Assembly (NCBI RefSeq): GCF_963678635.1
Contig: NC_087065.1
Location: 23,207,254 to 23,271,253, forward strand
DNA length: 64,000 bases
Origin: Symsagittifera roscoffensis
Lineage: Eukaryota; Xenacoelomorpha; Acoela; Convolutidae
Direction: 5' to 3'
This document shows, one piece after another, positions 35,636-44,378 of this stretch (position 1 is its first letter; each line of letters opens with the position of its first letter). The notes below the pieces were generated by a model. That model saw only the letters and a list, made by a program, of their open reading frames with translations, had not been told where the DNA came from and did not search any database. The translations under genes were made by a program, and so were the position numbers.

Positions 35636-37297
35636 TTATTGAGGTGTTAAGGTCATCATTAAAATTTCTGTCATCTTTGTGTTTTTATAGTCATGTGTAT
35701 TAAGTGAATATGCTTTTCGAACTAGTGTTTCGATACGTACTGCTAATTGTTTAATAGTTTCATTTGGTAATCTGCGAATTTCATTACATAAAACTCTTTG
35801 GTGTTGTTTGTTTCTTTCAGAGTCAAACATTTTTAAAAATTCTTGTGTGAATCTTTTCCAATCTGATTTTATTTCTATAGGTAATACTGAAAAGCATTTT
35901 TGAGCTGCGCCATCTAGGGTTGTTTGTATTAGTGCTGTGCGTCTATGTATCCAATTTTGATGAAGTGGCGTATTATTTGGTTCAAGTCCTATATTTAAAA
36001 TTAAATTTGCTGTTACTGCATTTAGATTATCTTCTACAGAACATTCAGGATCTGTTCCTGTGAATACCATCAGTGGTTTATTGGATGTTATTGATGATCC
36101 ACCCATGAGGTATGGAATCATTGTCATCTGTAGTGATTCTGCGGCATTTGGCATTTCCGAAAAATTTGAAAGTTGATTTTTTGTTATTTTATGTTGCTGA
36201 AGGTAATATGGAAGCGGTATTTCATTTTGCATTTGAGTTGGTTGATAAGAATGCATTGACATTGGGTTTTGTGGTTGTATTGGTTGAAAAGATTGTGTGT
36301 TAAATGGGTTTTGAATATGCATTTGTTGTAGATTTTGTACATCTGTTGGGTTTTGTGGGTAAATTTTTATGTTTCGAGATGGTTGAGGTTGTCGGGGTCT
36401 TTGTGTGCGGTATTCTTTAGTATATGGTGCAAAAAAATCTGGTTGGTGATAGTCGTCTTGATCAGATGATAAATAGTTCGTATTAAATGGCGTATATTGA
36501 TTATTTTTATTTTGTTGAAAGAATGGGTGATTTTCACTATAATCCTGTGTAGGTTGTAGATTACCTGGAAAATTTACTGAATTGGTCGATGTTTTCGGGA
36601 GATTCCAATAATGGGAACATACGTGATTTAAATTTTGTGTATTTTTTCGGGGAGGTTGGTTTTTTCTTAGTTTGTGAGCATAATTATAATTGTGTTCTGC
36701 AAAGGTGTTTCTTGTGAATGGTTTTCGTGTTTTTGACGGTATTGTCATTGGTCTATACGTTTGATAATCCATATGTGAATATTTTGGAGCAACCGAAGGT
36801 TTAACGGTTGATTGTAAGGTTACTTGTGCCAATGAATTTTTATTTCTTGGTGTTGTCAAATTTGGGTGTATTGGTAAAATACTTTGTTGTGTAGTTGTTG
36901 TTGTTTGGACGATTTCTTCATTTATGAAGTGTGATGGTGTTTGAATATCTTGTTGTGTAAGATTTCTAGTTCCACTAAGGTTTTCATTATGTATGACGGT
37001 CGAATTTAAACTGTTATTTCGCGTATCAGGTAAAAATGTATTATAGTTTAATGGTGTTGCATCCATAGTTAATGGTATTACTTTAACATAATCTCTGTAA
37101 TAAGATATTGTACTTATTGCTTGACTTGAGATAGATTGTGGGATATTTATAAATGTGGGATGAGACCATTCAGGGTCCCAAACGTAGTCTGATTGTTCTG
37201 AAAGGGCAATGTCGTCATTTGTATTTTGGGGTCTGAAATTGTTTCTTGTTGTGAAATTAAATCTGAATTGTGGGTGAAATAATCTATTATGAACCAT
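35636..37297 (-). pseudogene. Element B gag
   Basis: A 553-codon frame. The N-terminal about 380 residues are Asn/Gln/Pro/Thr-rich and low in complexity. The C-terminal 170 residues contain a capsid-like region (LMVFTGTDPECSVEDNLNAV, TLDGAAQKCF, WKRFTQEFLKMF, then LPNETIKQLAVRIETLVRKA), which fits the retrotransposon gag capsid C-terminal pattern. The long disordered N-terminus is unusual. Confidence 0.72.
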
Positions 37298-37365
37298 GCT
37301 AAAATCTTTTGTAAATCATGTTTAGTGTGTTGTGAAACATCATCTTTAGTGAAATTTTTTATAAA

Positions 37366-37884
37366 TTATTTGTAGAAATGTTGAAAATAAAGCGATTTTA
37401 TTTCGTCTTTTTGTATGTTTGGATGTTTCGGTTGGTGAGATACTTTGGAATTCTGTTTTTTCAATATAGATATATAAGTATATATTATTGCAAAAACTTC
37501 GTTAGTGAATATGGAGTTTGCTCTTTGTGAATTATGATATTGTATGCTTTTGATATATTCTAGGAATACTTTTGAAAATTCTAATTCAATGTCGTCTGTT
37601 TGAATTACATATTTGCGATGGGCTGTATTGGGTGTGCTGAATTCTATGGTATAGATTCCATATTGTTGTGTTAGATTACATATGTCTTTCAAATAATGTT
37701 CAATAATTTGTCTTTTGAATTTTACATCTGGGAATTCTGCTTTGCATGGACTGATTCCGGGTTCAAACAAAATTACGAGTAAGTTCTTGCAAAAATCATG
37801 TTGACCTCTATCATCGGGTGAATCTATAAGAAAGGGGTAAACTGCTTCGTCATCTGGACTATCGTCACTTTGAGTGTGGCTCAT
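37366..37884 (-). pseudogene. Element B second 5' ORF (unknown)
   Basis: A 172-codon frame upstream of gag, beginning MSHTQSDDSPDDEAVYPFLI. It has an acidic N-terminus and a mixed alpha/beta-looking middle. No domain is recognised. It overlaps the basic ORF before it by 20 bases. It could be an extra Gag-region protein or an accessory protein. Confidence 0.5.
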
Positions 37885-38224
37885 TTTTTCGTTTGATGAC
37901 TGTTAATATATAACTATCGATGTGTCTAATTGGTTGATTCCAATTATACAAGTGTACTGGTTTGTGTTTGTATTGCTTTTTTATTCTTCTTTTTCCTCTT
38001 TTTGATGAATTTGAAGTTGTTTCTGAGTCGGAAAAATATAATTGATCGTAGATGGGACAATTTTTATCAATTGATTCTTTTAAATTGTAGAGTTCATCTA
38101 AACTGCTGGTTTCTGATTCAGAAAATGCGTTTCTATTTTTTGAAAGTCTTTTTCGTGTGATTTGTCTTTGTTTGTTTATAATTCTTCTTTTTATTTTTTT
38201 ATCGTTTTGTTCTAATGTATCCAA
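37865..38224 (-). pseudogene. Element B basic 5' ORF (unknown)
   Basis: A 119-codon frame (MDTLEQNDKKIKRRIINKQR...) with two Arg/Lys clusters (KKIKRRIINKQRQITRKR and KRGKRRIKKQYKHK) separated by an acidic Ser-rich patch. Such clusters suit nuclear localisation or RNA binding. No homology is recognised. It is the first ORF after the leader; a remnant occurs in A at 20376-20570. Confidence 0.5.
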
Positions 38225-39558
38225 CTGTTTGTGTATGAGGTGTGATTACAAGATCTTAGTTTTTGTTATCTATTTCACAGTTGTGTAAAACGATTGTTTG
38301 TTTATTTCCTAAATTTTTGAATGACATAAGGTTTAGGATGAGGGATGCAAGAAGTTGTTAGTTATTTCTATTTCCTTAGACTGTTAGTCCTTACGATTTT
38401 TTGGTTAGCTTAACCTGGGTCTTTTAGTTCAGGGTTGGAGAGAAAAGTATATCGATTCCGGAGAATGATTTTTTACTTTCTCGTGGCTAGTCTAAGCTAA
38501 GGTGTTAACTTACTTAATCTTACTTAGGGGTAGTGATTGTGTTCAAGAGTTGGAGAATAGTAAATCGATCCACCAGGTTCAGGTATAATAAGAACGCAAG
38601 TAGTTCGTTAGATACTATTTTAAACTTACTAAGTCTAAGATCTATCCTGGGTCTGGTAAGAGGAGGGTTCAAGTGAAGGATGAATAACCGAAGTTCTTCA
38701 CTGTTTATCTTATATTAAATGGTTAGTTTTATTAAAAAAATTTCTATTAGTCCTGGGTCTCTTGGAAGGGTTGGATAGTGAATCGATGTTTGAGGTCGTT
38801 AGACACTTGCTAAGTGGGTGGGGGAGAACAAAATTGTTCTGTCGATCCAAGGATAGGCCTTGTTGATCAGGTTTTATTTTATTGAGATAGAAAAATTATT
38901 AAGATCCAAGGATAAGCCTTGATGATCTGATTTTTAAAATTAAGTGAATTTAAGTTTAAAATCATTTAAATTTCTTGAATAAATAGATTTAGTTCTTTAA
39001 TGATATTAGTGAGCTTATGATTGCTGTTATGTTTAGGTGATGAAGCTGGGACAACAGATGATTTATGATTACAAACAATTTATTGTCATGCTACTAATTT
39101 TTATTTTAATTTTTAAATAAATATTTTTCAAATATGTTTTATATAATACTGCAGAAATTAAGAAAACGATCTGAGATCTTTTTATCAATCGTTATTGTAC
39201 ATTAATAATTTTGCTTAGCGCCTGAAATGATCTTGAAGGTTTACTTCAAAATTTTATGTTTGCAAATGAAAATCTAAATTCATTGCTAATAAGATTCTAA
39301 ATACAAAAGTTTGTGTTGGCTTTTGCCGTACAATCATAAAACTAAATGGTAAGTTTCTACTGTGTCGTATGTCGTCTCTTGTCCGAGGTCTTCTTCCAAT
39401 TCCGGGTAGTTCTATTATCGTTCGGAATATCGGCTCTGATCTATTGAGTCGTAGAGACATTTCAATTAAATTATTATCGTATAACAATTTGAAAATGTTT
39501 TGTTAATTTCTAATCTATTTTTGGTTAGTTCTAAGCTATTAAGGTCTTATTCGAGACT
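38225..39558 (-). other. Element B leader
   Basis: About 1.3 kb between the primer-site-like sequence and the first ORF. It includes a direct repeat (gatccaaggataggcctt / gatccaaggataagcctt near 38850 and 38912). A packaging signal would be expected here, but none is recognised. Confidence 0.45.
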
Positions 39559-39573
39559 TATGGTCGCACCAGA

Positions 39574-39983
39574 TGAGTTAGGTCCGATGTGGTTAACTTT
39601 TAGAAAATTTTCGGATAGGGTACACCGTCTGCTCGTCACGCTATCTTATTTTCGGCTGGATAGATTCGTGCAACTTCTTGGTCTAATACCGATCCTAATC
39701 TTACTCTTATACTTACTAGTCTCAGGGTGTTTAACTAGTCTCTGCTAGGCTCAATAGATCTAGGGTATACTGGTTTATTGCGGCTGCTGAAGTTCTCTTG
39801 GAGAGGCAACTAATTTCTAAGTTAAATTCAAATCTCTCTGGTGCTGAAATTACAAGTAGTTCCAGCACTTACAAATAAGTGGGTTGTTAGTTAGATGGAT
39901 TATGATTGGTTAATACTAAATATTTTACAGTGGTAAAATATCCAATTTATCCAATTATAAAATGTAGTTTAGATCAGGTTCCA
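39574..39983 (-). repeat. Element B, right (5') LTR
   Basis: A 410-bp LTR. The same TGGTGCGACCATA primer-site-like sequence as in A follows on the minus strand at 39571-39559, separated by two bases. Confidence 0.93.
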
Positions 39984-39987
39984 AATA

Positions 39988-41100
39988 GGTGGTAGGATTG
40001 ATTTCAATAGCTGCATCGCTTTTTGTTATACTTCGCACATTATTTGAAATTTTCTTCAACGCCAAACGTTTAGGCAAAAGATGCGAAAATGTGAATTTTT
40101 GAATAGCATTTCATTTGGCAGAGTATTGTATTTAGAAAAACTATCTTAGTCTTAGTACAAGTAATTAAAATATAAATGATTATATTATGCTTTATAGTTC
40201 TCAAATTTAATACATGCACTATACTCAAAATTACCACCTATTGTAATATATCCCTGGTTTTGATAGTTTGAGTCCACAAAATATAATTTTGTCTTAATGA
40301 ACTTCGGTGTTGAAGTATCTTCTCCCGTTGTGCTAAGTAGTTGTTTGTCACCGGTTTTTGTATATCACCAGTTTCATTTATTAGCCTGAGATTTGATTCT
40401 TTTGTGCCACCAGCTTTTAATTGTTTGGTTTCTACAGTCAAGTTTAAAATAAATATGTCACTTGAACTTTTTTGGTTAACTATTTTTCTCACTGAATATA
40501 TTCAGTTCAAGTTTTCTGCTGCAATTTTACATCTATATCAATAAACCATCAACCAAAAACTAACTGTTTGATTCGGTCCCCAAAAATGACTCGTTTTTGG
40601 AGACAGAATCAAACAAGTATTGTTCTTAGTTTATCGTTTTTTAATTTAGGAGTAGGATCGCAGCAGAATGTATTAAAAGAATATATTAACTGAGACAAAT
40701 GGTCAACAAACTTTTCCGAGACTTGAATTGACTGTAGAAATCAAATAAAATTTCCATGACCAAAAAGGGTCATTAAAACATTTCAGGCTGTTTCCAATGC
40801 ATTTTTAATGCGAGACGGCCAAATCTTTAGTTACTACGTTTGAGTAACGAAGGTGTATGTCATTTGTGTTTGGTTACAAACACAACCAAAAAATTTTGAG
40901 AAATTAAAATGTAGAAAATCAATATTTTTGGTTTATGAAAAAATACTAATCATAGACCTTTCATGCAATTTTCTGTACTTATGGAATTGCATGAAAAGTG
41001 TATGACTAGCATTTTTCCATGTGTGGAAATTGTATGATAGGCATTTTTGGTCAACCCGGGTAAACGCTGGTCGTTATTTGTCGTTATTCGAGAGATGAAA
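39988..41100. other. Intron sequence, nothing recognised
   Basis: AT-rich DNA right of element B. No exon or repeat family was identified before the palindromic unit that starts at about 41108. Confidence 0.5.
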
Positions 41101-41107
41101 TTGTCGT

Positions 41108-41605
41108 TATTTGAGAGATGAAATTGTATATCTATTGCATTTTTTGTTTTTGTTTGTCGGTTAAGATACAACTGAAACTTAATCAAGCAGTTATCATATA
41201 TCTGTTTTATTCAATCTCCTTCAGTAGCGGATTTAGGGGGGGGGGGGGGGGACGGACGCCTTTTGCCCTCAGGGATTTGACCACCTACCGACCCAAAGGG
41301 TCTCCCCTTTGTACTATTTTGAGATATCCCTTTTTGCTGACTGACCTTAATGTTTTTCTTAATGGGCTTTTGGCGCCAATCTATATTAATTTTGAGGGGG
41401 GAGCGCGCGCCGAAAAAACGCAGTTTTTTGGTCGAAATTTTCTAAAAAGTGCCTAAAAACGCCTTTTTTGGCCTTTTTTTGAAAATCCGCCCCCCCCCCC
41501 CCCCTCGAGAAATTCGTAGATTCGCGCCTGGTCTCATTTGTGTCTTAACCGAAAAACAAAAACAAAAAATCCAATAGATATACAATTTCATCTCTCATAA
41601 AACAA
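41108..41605. repeat. Long inverted repeat with a MITE at its centre
   Basis: Arms at about 41108-41169 and 41541-41605 are inverted copies (gagagatgaaattgtatatc... against its complement), about 57 of 60 bases matching. The spacer contains the CAG-family MITE at 41222-41530. A 25-bp tandem duplication (gtcgttatt-gagagatgaaatt) lies at the left arm's outer end. Confidence 0.75.
41222..41530. mobile_element. hAT-like MITE (CAG family)
   Basis: Starts cagtagcggatttagg, ends cgcgcctg, and has the family signature gacccaaagggtc followed by cccctttgtactattttgag. Flanks atctcctt and gtctcatt match at 6 of 8. Long G and C runs near each end are probably length-variable. Confidence 0.7.
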
Positions 41606-41770
41606 CCATTTTTGAAGATTAAAAAATTGTTCCTCAGATTACGCCTTTTAGGAGCAAAAATGTCCAAAAACGACGGAGATGTGGAAAGAGCAGGAGCATT
41701 GGTAATTAAATCAGTGTACTTTAGGCAGAAAAGTTAAAATTTATACCAAAATTTTATGAGTAAACGTTAC

Positions 41771-41953
41771 CTGTGACAGTAGCCAGAACTAAATAAAGTG
41801 CCCTGGCCTTGCACGAGTTGAGGTCTTTGCACCCCCCTATAGCGATGATGGTGGCGACTGCACATGCAGCTCCTAAGATGAGAGTCGATCCAGCTGTGAT
41901 GTTTTCGTTGCGCAGAGCAGACGCGTCTGCAAACCCACAAAGTCCGTAAATAT
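41771..41953 (-). CDS. Claudin/PMP22-like four-pass protein, middle exon
   Basis: A 183-base exon (61 codons, phase 1 at both ends). It has acceptor ttgttgcag before DIYGLCGF and donor cacag/gtaacg after LVLATVT. It encodes the end of the first extracellular loop (sequon NIT near residue 88), helix 2 (about 94-112, TLILGAACAVATIIAIGGC), a short inner loop with two cysteines, and the start of helix 3. The spacing of helices fits the claudin/PMP22/EMP fold. The downstream intron 7317-41770 contains elements A and B in the same sense. Confidence 0.85.
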
Positions 41954-42599
41954 CTGCAACAATGAACAAGTTTAAAAATATATATATAAAGTTGAGAGAC
42001 TAGTCTTGTAGAAAAGTCTTCTAAGATTTAATACTAGAAAAGTCTTCTAAGATTTAACCACCAGAAACTAGAATGCTTACAATATTCTCTTGTCAGTTGA
42101 GCATGTGATTGTAAAAGTATAGAGCAGATTGTACCAAATAAAACGAACAAATAGAATTTGCATGGACATACTTATGTATTTGTGGAAGTTTTTCTTACCA
42201 GTTTTAGCAACTTTTATCAATTTCATGCAAATAGATTTTGTTGCTTAATACACATTTGTTTGTGATCGTGGAGATTTTTAACCCATTCCTTGTCTCTGTT
42301 TACCACTTTCTAGCTGAGGATATTTTCATGATTACGCTGATTTTTCTAGAGGCGTTCCTGGGGCCAATATTATCTTAAATTTAGAAGATATTGCATACCC
42401 ATGGAACTAGCAAGTGTTTCAGTCTAAACATGTTAAAAAAGGTCCCTTAGCAAATAACTGACTGTGACGACGTATGCTTGTTTTTGCTATCATCATTTTA
42501 AAGTTATCATGTTGCGGTTATGTTTGAAAAAATGTTTGATTAATTTATAAAATGTCCCAGACTTGAAAAATGAGCGTCAACTTCCCATAAGGATTTCAC
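41954..42599 (-). other. First intron of the claudin-like gene
   Basis: A 646-bp intron (gtgaaa ... ttgttgcag). It contains a short tandem duplication (ctagaaaagtcttctaag) at about 42008-42058. Nothing else is seen. Confidence 0.75.
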
Positions 42600-42810
42600 C
42601 TTGCATGTTGGAGCAGTTGGACCATTGTTGCTTGTCGTAGACTCCGTATAAGCAAAACTTCCAGAAACTCATTTCAAACTTCATCCAGTTTTTCTTAGGG
42701 TCAAATAAGACCAGATGTACGACGTCATCTGAGTTGGCCAACACTGCAAACAAACTGGCCAACAAAGCAAATATGATTGCAACCAGCAGCACAATGTGGA
42801 TGCAATCCAT
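42600..42810 (-). CDS. Claudin/PMP22-like four-pass protein, first coding exon
   Basis: The start codon is at 42810-42808. The protein begins MDCIHIVLLVAIIFALLASL, a signal-anchor-like first helix (residues 4-26). The first extracellular loop has W50, C53, W63 and C66 in a W-x2-C...C arrangement resembling the claudin signature W-GLW-C-C, though the GLW core is not exact. A sequon (NCS) lies at residue 65. The donor caag/gtgaaa ends the exon in phase 1, and the 646-bp intron 41954-42599 follows. Claudins and PMP22 relatives organise cell junctions or membrane domains; the specific role is unknown. A divergent tetraspan of another subfamily is possible. Confidence 0.82.
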
Positions 42811-44004
42811 CTAGTAGCTTGACTTGATTGAATTTTTGATGCTAGTTTCCCACTATCGGTACATTTTCGGCAAAAAATTTGATATGTTTTTGTTTCGCCG
42901 ACAAATTTGTTTTCTGAAATTTGACAAATTTTGAAGGAAAAGTGAACTACAGTATTAGGGCTCACTGGATTGTTTACTTAAGAATTTGAACAGTGCAAAC
43001 TATATAAAAGTATTTCAAAAGCAGAGAAGTCTTGTTGTTTCGTCGAAAAAAAAACTGGTTAATAACTTCACTATAACAATTAAGATTGCGCATAAAGTAG
43101 CAACGCGCCCAATGTGCATCAATTGAAGTTTTTTTTATTTCTCTAACTAAAAAACCAGTGACAGATTTTACTTGGAGACATTTTTTTTCAAATCAATCTC
43201 GATTGTTACACAATTTGTTTCTTATATAAAATTTTTTCGTCCCTTTAAATCGACTCGCTAAGTTCAATTGTATATCTATTTGACCGTCGATAGTTTTTTT
43301 AAGGTTCTGTGGTTTGAAAGTCGCCATTTTGGTTGAAAAACTGAACGCTCATTACCCGGTATAATTGAGGCGTTAATTCTCAACGCCTAAGCGTAAACTG
43401 TTGTTCCGAGGGACACAAATTCTATTCTCATGGTGTTTTTTCTTCAATTGAAACAAAATTTTTTTTACTTTAAAAACATTTTGACATTTAAAAAAAATAA
43501 TAATCTGAACTATAGCCTCGAGCTCAAAAACAAAATTCTTAAACATTCATTGTAAACTCATGTATGCTTGAAAATTGCTAATTTGACAAATTTGAAATAA
43601 TTTAATTTGGATTGTCTGGCGCTTCGGTAGTAATGGCGAATCAGAGCTGAAAGGACAGTGGTTATATGCTCTCTCGTCAATTTAGAAAATGAACCTCCGG
43701 GTTAAATTTCCGGGCTGGTTAACTTGAAGAAACTTATTATCAGCGATATATTGTTTTTCTCTTTTTCCGTGTTTGTGCGTGTTGTGTTCATTCTTTTTTT
43801 TCTGTTTTTAAAAACATCAGTTTTTGTAAAATCAGTCAAATAGCCACATTGCTTCGTTGCTAGACGCAAAACCTGTTGCCAACCATAGTGAGGTTTCATG
43901 GATATTTATCGACTATAATCGATTTCGTCATCAAAAAAAGTTTCCATTGCATTCGATTGAAAATACATTTTGGGACCACCCAATCAATTAGAACTCATCA
44001 CAAC
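42811..44004. other. Upstream of the claudin-like gene, no gene seen
   Basis: Presumed 5' flank of the claudin-like gene. A tatataaaag sequence at about 43002 is oriented for the plus strand; on the minus strand it reads only as a weak TATA-like element. No promoter is called. Confidence 0.4.
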
Positions 44005-44091
44005 CCATTAAATCCATCAAAAAAATGAATTGTAAAAATTGGCACCAATTTGTGCCAATTTTACAACTAATTTAGTTGATGGATTTAATGG
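44005..44091. repeat. Two-tier perfect hairpin
   Basis: The outer arms ccattaaatccatcaa (44005-44020) and ttgatggatttaatgg (44076-44091) are perfect 16-bp complements. Inner arms ttgtaaaaattggcac (44030-44045) and gtgccaattttacaa (44052-44066) pair almost fully. This could be a cruciform, a foldback MITE or a hairpin RNA source. Confidence 0.75.
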
Positions 44092-44378
44092 ATTACACGA
44101 TAATTAAAACTACTTAATTTTTGTGAAACAATATACTTTACAATATTAACACTCCTCTCCCCCATACTTAACCCCAGAGATTTCAAAAAGTTTCGTGGCT
44201 CTGATAAAATGAAAAAACATGTCAAAATACAATCTTGCCCTAATTTAAACCCCTCCCAACACATATTAAGTTCTTCCTATTAGCACGCCAACTTGTCAGG
44301 GCCAGGGGCAATGGTTTTTACTTAATCAATTGTTAGAACTAATTCAAACGAAATGAAAGTCACCACAGGGAGCCCGTT

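Larger units (their letters stand above)
22516..39983 (-). mobile_element. Element B: env-bearing Ty3/gypsy-type retroelement, older, broken
   Basis: A 17,468-bp element of the same family as A, in minus sense. LTRs of 410 bp (22516-22925, 39574-39983) differ at about 18 positions (about 4 percent), so it is clearly older than A. The target duplication is AATA (22512-22515, 39984-39987). Parts in minus order are leader, basic ORF, second small ORF, gag, N/R/S-rich and zinc-knuckle region, protease, RT, RNase H, integrase, ORF X, env-like piece, ORFs Y/Z and 3' noncoding region. It is broken, with about twenty or more breaks, but it retains the gag-protease part not seen in A. It is exceptionally long for a Ty3/gypsy element. 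Confidence 0.9.
7317..41770 (-). other. 34.5-kb intron of the claudin-like gene
   Basis: The intron runs from donor gtaacg (41770) to acceptor tttcag (7317) on the minus strand. Nearly 90 percent of it is retroelements A and B, both in the host sense. The rest holds a hAT-like MITE next to the acceptor, a TTAA-flanked MITE between A and B, a palindromic unit with a MITE inside it, and unremarkable AT-rich DNA at 39988-41100. Confidence 0.75.

Noticed and set aside
43000-43012. TATA box (tatataaaag) upstream of the claudin-like gene
   Set aside because: It is oriented for the plus strand, and the minus-strand reading is weak and about 190 bases from the start codon.
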